Counted from the stretch's first letter, positions 1 through 12,908 are shown. The stretch is DNA of 64,000 nt from Telopea speciosissima (GCF_018873765.1 NC_057921.1:19032604-19096603), one strand, 5' to 3'. Notes: generated from the sequence alone by a model not told the origin. Translations and numbers: made by a program.

Positions 1-838
1 TTGAATGAAGTTTTGCCTTTGTTCTTCAGGAACTTTGAGAACTTCTTTGAGAGATATTTGATCTCGTCATCGGATAGTTCTTCTTCATCATCACTGATTT
101 CATATGATTTGAACGCTACAACCTTCTTCTTCAGTTCTTTTGATTCAACCTCCTTGATGTCCAGTTTTAGTTCCACATGGGTTTTGAGTGATCCCAACAG
201 CTTGTCTAAACTTAGCTTGTCAATGTCCTTTGATTCTTTTATTGCTGTAGTCTTGGGTCTCCATTCCTTTGAGAGAGATCTCAAAATCTTTCGAACGTTT
301 TCACCATTGGAGTAGACCTTCCCTAAACCTTTCAAGTTGTTCACAATATTAGTAAAGCGAGTGAACATAGCATATATGCCTTCATCATTTTTTATTTTAA
401 ATAATTTATATTCATTTACTAGCATATCAATCTTAGATTACTTAACTCCTGAAGTACCTTCATAGGTAATAATGAGCTTGTCAAACATCTCCTTAGCAGA
501 GTCACACATGCATGTCTTATTGTACTCATTTTCTCCTAAGGTACATTGAATATAACTTATAGCAACAAAATTAAGTTGAATCTTAGCTTTTTCACTCTTC
601 TTTGGGCTTGTCTATGGTATTTGGTCTATTTTCAATTACTTCCCATTCGTCAATGTTATTGGCACACACGAAGTTCTTGAAGCAATTCTTCCAATAGGAG
701 AATCCTTCACCTTCAAAGAAAGGTGGTCTAGTGATTGTGTATCCCTCAATCTTGCGATTGACAAAGGATCCCATGGTCTTAAAACTCTTAATTCGATTAA
801 AAATAATCACGGTCTTGAGCTCCCGCTCTAATACCAAA
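1..838 (-). pseudogene. Ty1/copia gag remnant (UBN2-type)
   Basis: The minus strand encodes a copia-type Gag. It starts at the ATG at 774 with MGSFVNRKIEGY, followed by a 'RPPFF..G..FSYWK' segment typical of UBN2 Gag proteins. The first frame stops near 595. Recognisable Gag sequence resumes between about 450 and 1 in another frame, with an EYKLFK segment and the downstream acidic, Lys-rich part. Gag would package element RNA in the cytoplasm. Stops and at least one frameshift make this a pseudogene, and it is cut by the window start. A primer-binding-site-like sequence and an LTR lie directly upstream, which fits a minus-strand element. The open plus-strand frame over 1-315 is only its shadow. 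Confidence 0.75.
824..838 (-). other. Primer binding site of copia element (tRNA-iMet type)
   Basis: Read on the minus strand the sequence is TTGGTATTAGAGC, one base away from the TGGTATCAGAGC commonly used by plant copia elements to bind initiator tRNA-Met. It sits between the LTR end (TTCACA) and the gag region. Confidence 0.6.
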
Positions 839-839
839 T

Positions 840-2062
840 GTGAATTCACCTAGAGGGGGGTGAAAAGGTGAAGATAGGAAAATTAAAAACTTATGCGAAA
901 ATAATCAAGTTACCAATGTAAAGACAAGCAATGAATAAATAAATAAATCAAAGAGTGACATAAGAGATTTATAGTGGTTCGGCCAACACTTGCCTACATT
1001 CACTCCTCTCACCTTAGAGAGAATTTCACTAAAACAAATCTTGAGTATGAGCAAAAAAACTCGTACAAATCTTGATTGAGAGCAAGAGGACTCAACACTA
1101 CTCTTGATTCCGAGCAAGAGGACTCAAACTACTCTTGATTCTGAGCAAGATGACTCAAACAAATATATAAAGTAAAAGTGGTACTAAAGGGTTTAGAATT
1201 AGCTCAAACCTTTAGTAATGCTTTGCTACCTTTCAAACCATGACGTTTTAATGCAAGTTGAATGAAGGAAGCTAAGTGAGAGTGAATGCCTTGAATGAGT
1301 GCTTGAATTCTCACTTGAGATTGACTTGTCCTTGGAGGCTCTTGATTATGATTAGTAGTGGTGTTTAGAGCCTTAAACAAGTGGATATTTATAGGCTAAA
1401 TGACTTGAATTAATTAGGAATCCAAGTAAGAATCGGATTTCACAAGCCATATATAATCCGGTATGCTGGATGGGAATCCGGTATGTCGGATCACCTAATT
1501 TTCATTTTAAACACAAGAGTAACGGTCAAATTATAACAGTCACCTATTGATCTGGTATGCTGGATTACAATCCGGCGTGGGCTGGAAGGCTACTGCAGGC
1601 AATTTCCTGAGATTGTAACACTGATCAGGTACGCCGATTCACCTAATTCGGTATGCCTTTTCCTGATCCGGTATACCTTTTCACCAAACTTCTTAAGTCC
1701 TTTATTGGACTTACTTGAATGATTCCAATTGGGTTTGGTCACATGGATTGGGTTTAATTAAAACCTCCTAAAGTCCATCTAAATGAATGCATGCATGTGT
1801 GTGCATTACATCAATTGTGACTTTAATTATGATACAACTAGATACAAGAATAAACAAGTTCTTGAGGTCTTGTATCTCAAAGAATTGCTTGAATAGAAGT
1901 CTTGAAAGTAGTCCTTCACTTCAGAGCATTCTTTGAAATCTTTGTCTTGGTGCATCAAGCTTTTACATGCTCCCCCTTACTTAATGCTCATCTCTTATGA
2001 AATCTCTCTGTACAATATCACACAGGTTAGTATAACTAACTTATTTGTTATCATCAAAACCA
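840..2062 (-). repeat. LTR of minus-strand copia element
   Basis: The segment lies immediately outside the primer binding site and ends in CA on the minus strand. The far end reads TGGTTTTGATGATAACAAA on the minus strand, a common start for this class of plant copia LTR. The interior carries the CACCTAGAGGGGGGTGAA motif near 849 and short degenerate repeats such as 'CCGGTATGC' and 'GAGCAAGAGGACTCAA'. The outer boundary is set by motif only, because no second LTR copy is in the window. Confidence 0.5.
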
Positions 2063-2725
2063 TAATGGGTGATGTGTGGAATTTACCCCAACAAAAATTA
2101 GGTGATGCTGGGGTATACCTTACCGATGAGCAGCAGGTTCAAGCCGTTATAAGGACATTACCTGATTCCTGGACCCAAATGAAAGTGGTTCTCACACATA
2201 AAGACAGTGTCAAAACTTTCAATGACATTGTCGTTTATGTGGAGTTAGAGGCGGAGCGCCTAGAGACGACCCAATCACATGCCCTTGCTGCCTAAGCGGG
2301 GTAGCACAAGACTTCTGGCTCTAAACGCAAGAGACAAAGGAACACAGAGAATTAGGGACAAGCTCAGAACGCTGCACCAAGTGGAGGAAAATCCGCCAAG
2401 CACAAATGTGGCAAGCGAGGTGGCAAGTGAGACACCACCAAGGTCAAGTGCTATAACTGCTAGAAGATGGGGCATTTCGCTCGTGATTGCACTAAAGCAA
2501 AGAAGGTACCATTTCTACCCCTCTCTCTGTGTACTTTTGTGTGTACGCATGTTTTGGTTGCCCAAACCCAATCTGACTGAATTGTGGATACGAAAGCAAC
2601 AAGACACATAACGTGTGATCGAGAGGGGTTCGTAGATTATAGAAAGATTTAGGATGGCGCCCAAAATATCTACATGGGCAATGGCACATGTGAAGCAGTT
2701 CGAGGAGTTGGTACCTATCAGCTCA
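2063..2725 (+). pseudogene. Copia gag/protease fragment
   Basis: Plus-strand Gag C-terminal sequence (LTDEQQVQAVIRTLPDSW, then an FNDIVVYVELEAERLE helix) runs to a stop near 2295. After a frame change a zinc knuckle of form C-x2-C-x4-H-x4-C is readable at about 2449-2490, broken by a TAG just after its second cysteine. A protease/pre-integrase-like stretch with HITCDREGF and YMGNG follows at about 2590-2730. This is a different copia lineage from the flanking element on the other strand. It is truncated at both ends and dead. Confidence 0.65.
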
Positions 2726-5060
2726 CATTAAGGCAATAGAGATCGACCTTGAGGCCTTGAGTCACCAAAATCACCAAAAAAAGACAAGGGAGGCGCAAAC
2801 GGAAGTCCCTTGGAGATCCCCTGCACTGCGGTTCCGTCCTCAGCCTTTGGAGCCAAAATGAGTTTGAAAAACTCATGGCTGTTCTTTTATAAGATTTAGC
2901 GAACGGAAGCATGAACGCCACCATGATTCCGTCCGTAAATCCGTCCAGTACAAAATTTTATTTTTTCATTCCTGGAATTGCACGGAACGTCGAACAGATC
3001 CACCATCGTGATTCTGTCCGTAGTTCTGTTTGTTTCAGTATTTTTACTAAACCAAGCTCTCTAAGAATGGACAAACGAATGGATTCACATTACATAATCT
3101 GTCCATTAATCTGTCCTATCAGATTTGCGATGGAGCTATGAACGGACTCACAGTATTGATTCTGTCTATGAGTTCGTCGGTGTTCTTTTGGGAATCTGAG
3201 CCCAAATTTTTGAGGCCTTGTGGCCATGCACATATGTGATGATTATATGATTATACCTCAAATTTACGCCCATGTTATAGGATCATTCATGTTGACTATT
3301 TAATCTTTATTTTATGCCTTGAGGTCAAAATGTTAGGGCCTACACCAGCAGGACAAGTCCGTAGGTAATGATAGACATTAGTTTATGTTGTGGCTTCCAT
3401 CTTATGTGAGAGGTAATGAATTGCCTTGAAGATGAAAATCCTTAAGCCTCGTGATCAAAGAAACTTCAATTAATTAAGAAGTCCAAACCCTATTCACTAC
3501 CGTTGGACCAAATATTATCAGTAGGAATTTAGAATGGGGTGGAATTTGTCCATCCCGAATTCATATCATAGGATAAGGAATCAAGTGTGAGGCAAGTATT
3601 ATTTAACCCATTTATCTTATAAAAATAAGAAGCCCGAACTCATACGGTGTAGGGACCTTAATGAATGGATGATCCAAAATTATGGCCAGACAGAGTGAGG
3701 AGGTAACAACCTAATATCAAGCTTGTTATTTAAAAAAACTTAGTTTAAGCAACTAAAGAAGACCTTGTACAAGTGAAAGTCACTCATAAAATCTCCCAAA
3801 TTAGTGGCAGTTCCACTTGTATTTTGCTTAGTCCATCCAAAACTTTAATTAGATTCATAGAAGGGGTGCCAAAATGTATTTAGAACTAACTCCCAACTGA
3901 CCTTGATCATAAGATTAATAAGGCCTTAATGATTGGACAATACCCTAAAATATGTGAATGGAGAGAAAATTTCGGGTTCCTCCATTTTTGTAAAGTCTAT
4001 TAGACCCATACCCGAGTGGTGACCTATGCTTATACCCGACCCATCTGTGTTTAATATCTCTGGTCTGAATCCCCAAGTATGTCATACTTGAGATTTACCT
4101 TCCTTCATGGATTAATCTTGTTGACGGGTACATCCTTAGGGATGTGAATATATTCTTTTGGAGTTATTTTGTACTTTTATATATGTGTGATATTTGAAAC
4201 CAAATGGGTACCTTCCTTAATCCTTAAATGTTTAACTAGGATGGTTTTCCTGCACTGCTAATGTGACCTTGCCTTGATCTTACTATGTTAGCTAGTTCGA
4301 GTCCTGACCTTGACCAAGTTATTTGTGGGTTAATGGTCAATAAATTTGATGTTGACCTGGGTAAGTCAATGGGTAGGCTGATTGGTAAGGCCTGCTTGAC
4401 CAGGGACATCATTTAAAAGAGTTGATTGAGACTGAGACTAATAAGAGATAGTTTAGTTCTCGAAAGAGGACTAATATGGACTTTCTTTTTATTGGTTGAT
4501 TGAGTTGTAGATTATGATGTTGTGAAGGCTAAAAACTAAAGGATGTAACATGACCTTTTCCAATAATAGATATGAATGGAGTAATGGGTCACCAAATGCG
4601 TTCCCTCCGTATTGGGAGTGAACAATAGGAGATTCCATCAATATTCCAAATCATTCTAAAGTTGGGTTAGGTAATGAAAGAATCCAAAATGAAAGTATTC
4701 AGAATGTAAACCCTATGAGGAGGATTAGGTGAAGTTTAATCTTGTAACTCAAAGATGACCAAGAGTGTAATACCGACTTGATCTGGAAGATCAAAGGGAC
4801 CTTTTGTTCTACATGGCTTAACCTAGTGCCTAAGGCCCTAGTTTCCTTGGATAAATTGAAGCACCGACTTTTAACCCAACTTGACCCAGGGTTACCATGA
4901 ACCACACCCCCTGTGAGGATACGGTTCTGTAGGGAGGAGAGTTGTGAGTTCCTGACCTGGTGTGCTATATAGGCACTGCCCCAGTTTGACCGGGCCCCTG
5001 ACTTAGTCCGTGTAGTGGTTGAGTAGGAGGTGTTGTTATTTAAATTGTTCTCACCCATTG
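2726..5060. other. Non-coding, probably degraded gypsy-related sequence
   Basis: No convincing gene. 2880-3180 repeats the 'TCCGTCCG' theme also seen at 6480-6830, suggesting related LTR-derived DNA. The last 250 bases could be a ruined end of a gypsy polyprotein because they run into the polypurine tract at 5085, but no frame is clear enough to claim. Confidence 0.35.
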
Positions 5061-5113
5061 GAACCCTTAGACGCATCAAATTTCGAGGACAAAATTTTTA
5101 TAAGGTTGGGGGA
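5060..5113 (+). other. Gypsy pol 3' end and polypurine tract
   Basis: The sequence ATTTCGAGGACAAAATTTT followed by TATAAGGTTGGGGGAC closely matches the segment that precedes the 3' LTR in plant chromovirus-type gypsy elements. It fixes the orientation (+) and makes the following LTR a 3' LTR. Confidence 0.65.
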
Positions 5114-6469
5114 CGTTACACCCGTGCCTGAAGTACACCCTAATACCCCGGGTCAAATTGAACTTTTCTTGACGGGTGATGCCATGATGGTAATGGTAAA
5201 CACCTATGACCTTGAACTCTAACAGTCAAGGGGGAAAGCTCGGACACAAGTAATTGTGTTCACATCATGATGGGCAGTTGGACCCTACCATGGGTAAAAC
5301 TTGAACCCTAAATTCTATTATACATATTCCCTTTGGAGTCCTAGAAGTACGGGTTAAAGACCCGCAACTTTCCTTGTGGGTTAGGCCCTTACAGCAACAA
5401 TGTAGTCACGAATGGACTCACCAAACTAGTTTCGTTCCTGGATCCGTCTATACTGTTTCTTGCCCTTCCATTGTATTTTCATATGGCACCCACGTCCCCG
5501 TGTCCCGGACACAATAACTAGGTCCTCGGACAAGATGGACTCCCACCCTTACCAACCTAGAGGTTGTTGGGCCATGAATGTGGGCCTATATAGGACTTAA
5601 CTTAATTGAATAAAGGATTCTTTTAATTAACTTGAGCCAAACCAGCCCTACAACTAAAATGCTTTTATAGGACCCTAGGCTAGGCTAAACGTGCCCTAAC
5701 TAGTTGGACCTAATAGGGTCTGTGACTTTAGCCAAACAGGCCTTAAGGCCCACTTAAACTTAAAGGATTCTTAGTCTTGGGGGTGCCTAGGCAAACAAGC
5801 CCTAAGGCCCATTTTATCTTTTAAAAGAGAAGGCTCAGCTCAAGATTCTCCCATCTCTTTCCCTCCAAGCCAAACCGTGGAGGAGAAGAAGAAAGGAAGA
5901 GGAATGGGAGGGGAAGGAAGAAAGTGGAAGGGGAAGTAAGAGGAGTCTTGCTGCCCTACCTTCTCTCCTCTTGCTGTCTAGACAAGGATTGAAGAAAAGA
6001 AGAAAAAGGGAAGAAGGAGAGAGGAGAAGGTGGATCTTCAAGGCTGGCTGGAGTTGGGGTTTGAGCTCTACTCACCAAGGTATGTTTTCATCTCATGGTA
6101 CCTCCCTCTTCTCTATCTATTCTTGAGTTTGAGTAGGTTTATTGAGGTAAAGCTGATTTAGGGTTTCATTTGGGACACAAGGTGAAGCTTAGCCCTTAAA
6201 TGAGGCTCTATTAATGAAGACCAAACACTGATGTAAGCTCCCCTCAGCCACTTTGTAGCCATTGTTACTGATTCTATGCTTTTCAAACCCCAAACCCTAT
6301 ATTGGACAAAAAGAAGTTAGATCCTTGTGTGATCTTGGATCCATGAGGTAGGATTAGGTTCTAGTGACCCTAGGTAGGCCTATGAGTCCCCTCCATGACC
6401 CTGAGGGCCATGTGAACTCCAAGTTCCAAGATGGAGGAGAAAACCTTAAGAAATCTTGGAAAGAACCTC

Positions 6470-6830
6470 GACGGATGCACGAACGGATCAAGTATCGTGA
6501 TTCCGTCCGTGAGTCTATCTAGTGTAGGATGGTGACTGGTTCGAGTGGAGTCAAGAACGGATTCACCATGTTGTTTCCGTCCGTGGTTCCGTTCCCTCTC
6601 GGGAATGTCTCAGGAACTGGACGGATACACGAACGGATTTATAGAGAGGTTCCGTCCGTGGTTCCATTCCCTCTCGGGATGTCTCAGGATTTGAATGGAT
6701 ACAAGAACGAATTCAGGTGGAAGTTCTATCCGTGGATCCGTCTTCGTATTTTGACTTATAGGCCTAAACGGAGTCAGGGACGGACTCACCCTGTTGCTTC
6801 CGTCCACGAGTCCGTCCGTGTTGTCTTGAT
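6470..6830. repeat. Degenerate tandem repeat with TCCGTCCG core
   Basis: About four imperfect units of roughly 75-95 bp each carry an 'ACGAACGGAT' half and a 'TTCCGTCCGTGGTTCC' half, with the spacer CCTCTCGGGATGTCTCAGGA. They lie inside the gypsy LTR. A related block occurs at 2880-3180. Confidence 0.6.
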
Positions 6831-7114
6831 TGAAACCTAGTTTTAACTTGGGGGCATAACTTAGGACCCCTCTATATAGCTTCTAACACTTGCTCTTGCG
6901 TCCTTAGGCTACCCAACTCGATGGAGAGAAGGTGCACCGGTGAGATTCGTGTAAACCACGCTGGGTGATAGTCGAGTTAGGTGAGTGAGTTTTGGATGAT
7001 TTGTTTAGACTTGAGTATCTATTAAATATTCAATATCATGCTATTACATGATTTATAAGCATCTTGCACATTTATATTATTTATCTTGATTGTGAACTGG
7101 TACAAATATGATGT

Positions 7115-7117
7115 GTT
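7115..7117. repeat. 3-bp target-site duplication GTT, left
   Basis: GTT immediately precedes the CACTA terminus at 7118 and is repeated at 14029-14031. Three-base duplications are the rule for CACTA elements. Confidence 0.75.
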
Positions 7118-7139
7118 CATTACAAGAAAAGGCGTCTTT

Positions 7140-7500
7140 TTCTACGTTTTTTAAGTGTCTCCGTAGCTTAAAAAAATGCCGCTATAGGATTCAGCGGCAT
7201 TTATTACAAATGCCGCACATATGTCGTCAAATGTACCGCCGGAAATGTATCATGGCATTTATGCCATATGCCTGTGTAAGTATACTTTCGTCGGCATTTG
7301 TTAACAAATGTCGCCATATATACTTTATAACGGCGTTTTCTGAAATGTCGCTATAGATTGGTAAGCGTTGGTATAATATGATTTATTTGCGGCATGTTTA
7401 CATAAACGCCGATAAAATATCCTAGAGCGGCGTTTCTTAAATGCCGGTAAAAGGTACATATAACGGCATTTAATAAGAAACGCCGCTACATATAGAATTT
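7140..7500. repeat. Left subterminal repeats of CACTA element
   Basis: About eight copies of a 10-14 bp motif related to GCGGCATTT or AAATGCCG, in both orientations and 25-45 bp apart, run from 7165 to about 7490. They mirror those at the right end. They are likely transposase binding sites by analogy with En/Spm. Confidence 0.7.
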
Positions 7501-9337
7501 TAAAAAAAAAATTATTTACTTAATCCTTTAACCTGTTATTTTTGTGGTGCAAATCCTTTAACCTGTTTAGTTATCTTATCCTTTAACCTATTGATGTGAA
7601 GAAACATAAGACTTCCACAAAAAAAAAAGAAGAGAACATTCATCCCTAAAAACAATGAAATAATGACAAGATCCAAAATAGTTTAAGTTTACCTGTACAA
7701 ATGACCGTTTGAAACTTAATTACATTTAATCTACTTTACCCCAAAGGACACTTACAACCTATGACTAATTATTAAAATTCAAAAACAAAATAAACAATAT
7801 ATATACTTTGCTCTATGTCTTCAATCAATGAACACCTTAGACAAGGAGTGCTTTAAATCACCAAGCAACTCCAGTAAACACACAAAATTTAGCAATAACT
7901 CATTGACATTAGTATTCAAATGGACGTTACCTGCAGCAATATAACCATGTACCAATCTTTATTAGTTTGATCCTGTCAAAAAAGTGTCTGGTTTGAAATC
8001 AAACTCGCAATAGGCAGTACCTGTAGCAATATAACCATGTACCAATTTTATCAGCTCATATCGGCATAAAGTATCATAGAGAACAAAGAAGAAGAATTTA
8101 CAATGATTGATACACCATCTCTATGTCACTGTATAGTTCAATCATATCTTCTGATAATATTCCCAAAAGAACAAACAAAAAAAGAACTACTGCAGACACA
8201 CTTTTACTAACTTTCAACTAAGAAGCATGACCAGATTTTCAGTACATCATCTATATCCAATTTCAACCAATGAATATGCCTAAACTACCATGAAAAAAAT
8301 AATGCTAACAGCTATATCTTTAAGGTTGAAAATAGAGTTCCAAAAATACCCAAGTTTGAAAAGAAAACAAAGGAAATCCTAAACCAAATGGAGTAGGTTC
8401 CCTACTTGAGTTAGAAAAAGATAATAAAGTCAAAGAACCCAGAAAACTACTACTCATGTGGCTGAAAATGCTCGTTGTTTTTCTATTCTTCTTCTCTGAC
8501 CTTCCTCTCTCTCGTCTCATATAACTCTGCAGCAATGTACATTGACCTAACAAGGGAAACATATAGACACATTTATTCGAAAGTGAAGAAAATAAATACA
8601 AAGCAACAATTAAAAATAAATAATGTGGAGACGGAAGTCGTATTTTTTACAAAATTTGTTCCATGAAACAACTTCTTCACGACTGAACTGCCATGCAAAG
8701 TTCCACACCACACCACAACACCTATCTCTACTTGTTTCCGGAGTTTCTAGAACATTAAAAAAAAAAGAAAAAAAAAGAGCATGTATGAATCAAACAAATT
8801 TCCATGTACCCTAGAGTTGCATTAGGGAGCCAATAGCAATGGGGAGTGCAGTATACAAAATGGGAATTAGAATGAAAGGAAGAGTAATTATTGAGAAAGA
8901 ATCATGAACAACTCTATGCCATCAAGTGAAGTTTGCTACACGGAAAGCAACTCATTTAAAAACATCTAGATCAATTTACAGAAGAAGAAAAGACTATCCA
9001 TTACCTCATCAACATCTCCATTGTCATTATAAAAATAATAAGTTAGTAGGCCAAGAGAAAAGTATGAAGTCAAATTCAGATTACCGTAGATGTTGGAGCA
9101 TAGGACATCATGTTTTCATCCCCAAGAAACTACATGGAGAGCCATTTTAAAGACCTCGCTGATCAATTCATAAAATGAGACTTTCTCATGGCGAATGAGG
9201 AAACAAATTGCACTCTTTCATCACACTCAAACCAAATATTAGAAAAGCCCCAAAGAGGGAGAGTCATGAACACACATTTTCACAAAAGCACGAATAGAAC
9301 TTATGGATATTGTCTACTGAACAGAAAATATTCAAGA

Positions 9338-9382
<45 letters not shown>

Positions 9383-12212
9383 TTGACAAAGCTACCAACT
9401 CCACATTACCCTTTTCCCTCCTTTTCTCTGTTTTTTTTCTTTCTGTAGACTACTCTGTAAAATCTTTTCTATATATACCCAGAACCCATGGTACTCAACT
9501 TTCATAACAAACAGCCAAGAGAATTGAGATAGTCTCCTTTCACTTGTTAAGGTTTGCTTATTGAGGGGAAAACAAAGTAAAACAATGTCTCTGTCTATGA
9601 ATATTTAAGGTTGTGCACCCAAAAATTTTCCAAGTTTGAACCAAAAGGCTGGATTCTATATGTGTCTTTTGGTGTTTCTCTGTATATAATTGATTTAATA
9701 CAGAATTGTTTCTCTGTAATCTATGTTTTAAAACCCAAGATGAATAGAAATCGCAAAGATACATACAAGTGATATTTAGTTCCAACTTCCAATCCCAATC
9801 TTGATCTTCTTAGGCCAAGAGGGGAGAATTAAGGGGCTGGGGGTGCTGGTGTCAAGTTGTAATGTTCATATATGACCTTAGGGTGATTTACTAAAAGGAA
9901 AGGGGTCATGGTCTTGACCTTATAATGAGAGACCATTATTAATGGATCTTAATTAAAAAAAATTTCTTCTAATGTCATGTTTAGACCAATGGATTGTTGA
10001 TGTGTGAGAAAACATATAAGAAGATCCAAAAAAGGGTAGGAATAAGTCACCCGGTACAACCCATAAAGTCAGAATCAAGACAAAACCTATTGGAGATCTT
10101 TCTTTAGTTGGTTTTAAAACGTATAAGAATCTGTGAATGGTTGGAATTTGGGGAAAAAGTTCAAGAGTTGAAGGTAACAAGGAGAAGAGGGGAGATAAAT
10201 CCATTAATATCAGAAACTTAGAGAGGTGAATGAATATATGGAGAAAAGCAACAAATTTAACAGCAAATCTGAGATGTATCAAATATCAATCCCTTTCCCT
10301 GTTAAAATATTTTTTTTAGGTCAATGTCCATCTCTACAATGAGAGGGAGTTAGAGATTGAGAGTAACAAACAGGGGAAGAAGATGTATGGGGGGGTGTTG
10401 AGATTAGAGAGTTGAGAAGCTTTCATCATTTACTCCATTGCTTTCAAAATAATTGAGTCAAACAAAAGCTTCTATGAGGAAAGGAACTACTTTTGAATTT
10501 AAAGCAAACCCAGGAATCACCAGTCCCTAGTTCCCTTTCTTTCATCATAAGGTCACCTGGGTTCATTTCTAGTATTTAGGTTTATGACAAATATTTTTTC
10601 CCTTGGACCAAAAAAAAATAAAATTCAAAACCACAGTAAAGAAGTTGGCAGATTCTTCTTTGGATCAAATCAGTGAACTTAGAAAATCTTAAGCATTTTA
10701 GTATTGAAATTAGAGTGTTTTGCTTCATGGTTTTGATAGTCTTGGAAAAGATATTCACTGGTACAAGGTAAATTGTTTTGCTACATTGAGAAATTCAAAC
10801 TAGCCATCATGTATAATCTCAATAACATGAGATCTCTTAAACCAACTTTCCTGAATTAAAAGTAGGAGTAAATAATGAGATAGCCACTTTAATCTCTGAT
10901 GTTTGTGGGGGACAGAATCAATTTTCAAATAGCTTAATAATCATTAATAGATTTAGAGGATGGGAGTCATGGGACCCTCTAATGAATGGAAACTTAGAGA
11001 AACTAATACAAAAGAAGAAAGAATAGAAATTCAAGAATAGAGTTACTGCTAAAACCTAGGTATTATAGAAAGCTGCAACTCAAAATTAAACAAAATTGAT
11101 GAAATTTAAGGGTAGAAAATGATGTTAAACTGAATAGTAAATACCATACAACTTTAGCTTTAAATAAGCTCAACTAAATGTCTAAAACAAACCCAGAAAG
11201 AGGACTATAGAGCTATTGGTGGTTGTATCAGCAAAGGGTATCATCCACAGTGTTCATGTTGCTTTGAAATCATTCTTCTTAGATAAGACAGCTTATTGTG
11301 TGAGCCATCTTGTTGGAAAATGAGAGACCACTTCACATTGTGCTTCAAGAATTATCAATTCAAGCACCAGAGAGGGAGGGAAATCAAGAAATGGGACAAA
11401 AGTGATTCTCTGTTAAGAGTCAAAGGCTGTAATCGAAAGTATTTCGAGACATTTCAGCTAAGGCGGTGAGAATTTAAATGAACTGCAGAAGCACAAGGAC
11501 GAACGAGAAAAAGGGGCATGGTGGGATGTGGATGTGAATGTAGTAGCAGCCCACAATTCATCATCATCAACTCCAAAATCAGTCAAATAGTGTTCACATT
11601 GAAGGACATGTGAACTCACTCTCCTCCCTAAATCTCAGAAAGAAACATTGAAAGGGAAAGAAGAGAACCCACCATTATCATCATAATCAAGAGCCATTAA
11701 GCACATCTCCACTCAATTTCATACATGAATCCAAAATCCTTTTCAGGCCTAACAATCCAAAAAAGAAAAAGTTTTCAACTTTTCTCTTTTCCTTCTCTCT
11801 CGCTCAAGGATACAACAACAAAAGGTCAGTTTAAAAGAGAAGAATTAAAACTTCTAATTCCTCTCCTATTTTACCCTTTAATTCAATCCTTTTTACACCA
11901 AAATTGAGCAAACGTATGATCAGATAAGTTTGGATTAACTAAAGCTTATCATCTTAATATATATTGATTTTCCTACTGTAAATTCTACTACCATCATAAG
12001 ATCAATAACTGATAGGTCACTTGGACCAAGAACCTAGAAGGCTGGAATGTATACTAGATATCAGCTAGAGATGCTTCAGGAGAGACAACTTACTCTGGTT
12101 AAAAGAGAAAAATGTGTTACATTAGAAATTAATATAACTTTTTAATGTCTGGCTTGATCGGAATGTCTATGTTGATCTAAATGCTGAAATAGAAATGAGG
12201 TAAAATTATTAC
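7501..12212. other. CACTA interior without recognised genes
   Basis: AT-rich sequence with only short scattered frames that I cannot link to any family. Visible details: three near-copies of 'ATCCTTTAACCTGTT' at 7523-7595, two copies of 'CAGCAATATAACCATGTACCAAT' starting about 7932 and 8025, and a (GA)n microsatellite at 9341-9379. Part of this could be intron, UTR or flank of the captured gene, but that cannot be shown here. Confidence 0.5.
9341..9379. repeat. (GA)n microsatellite
   Basis: A perfect GA dinucleotide run of about 39 bp. Confidence 0.95.
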
Positions 12213-12908
12213 TTGAAAATTCATATAGCTCACTCCCTGTGTGAAGGATTCCTGATGAGCAATCTGTGAAATTTATTTACCAGGCAATAAATACACCACT
12301 GTAAGCATTTATACGTAAGCTGGACGATGAAGGATTAGAAACACAAACTTAAGTGGAGAATCCATTACCTATGCATTTGGACCAGGTTGAACTCCAACAG
12401 CATCCCTTTTATCACCACTCTTTGTAGATCCCTTGGTATCACCCTATCAGAACCATAAATAGACAACAAGATGAGTAAACCATTCCAAAGAATGAAAAAA
12501 AAAAATACAATGAACAGATGTCGGAGGACAGCAGAAAAACGAAAAAGAGCAGCGCTACAACATAAAGGGGAGAAAAAATACCTCCATCTACCGCAACACG
12601 TCCATCCACGAAAATCAACCAGGGAAAAAGAAAACATCAACGAGTTAGTTTTAAACTTTCCAAACTAGTCAAAGAGCACAAGATTGGAGATCGATGAAAA
12701 GAATAAGCAAACACAAGTGAACATAAAAAAGAAAATCCAACTAAACAAAAACACCATACAAGAAAGTTCACAAATTACCTCTCTGTTCCTATTCAGATAC
12801 ACCTTAAGGGGATCAATATAATCTTCGAAACCCAACGTCGCCATCGCCCAGAGCAGATCATCACCATTAATCGTCTTTCTTTTCTCTCGCTGACACTTAT
12901 CGCTTGCC
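12213..12908 (-). pseudogene. Captured NF-YB gene fragment (three exons with introns)
   Basis: Minus-strand exons with proper splice sites. Exon A, 12908-12779, is preceded by TTTAG and followed by GTAATT. It encodes the C-terminal half of the histone fold ([20 protein letters not shown], then [18 protein letters not shown] and RNRE). Exon B, 12443-12369, encodes GDTKGSTKSGDKRDAVGVQP followed by GPNA, and its last codon is TAG. Exon C, 12263-12213, encodes IAHQESFTQGVSYMNFQ. NF-YB pairs with NF-YC and NF-YA to bind CCAAT boxes in the nucleus. The N-terminal half of the fold and the start codon are missing. The TAG stands where homologues have glutamine, so no full NF-YB can be made. The sequence lies inside a CACTA element, so it is a captured copy and not the native gene. 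Confidence 0.85.

Noticed and set aside
1-315. 104-aa plus-strand frame open at the window start
   Set aside because: Antisense of the copia Gag coding strand, which gives a clear family match on the minus strand.
11560-11697. Minus-strand reading starting MALDYDDNG, as a possible second captured gene in the CACTA element
   Set aside because: Very short, stops soon, and I recognise no family. Could be chance.
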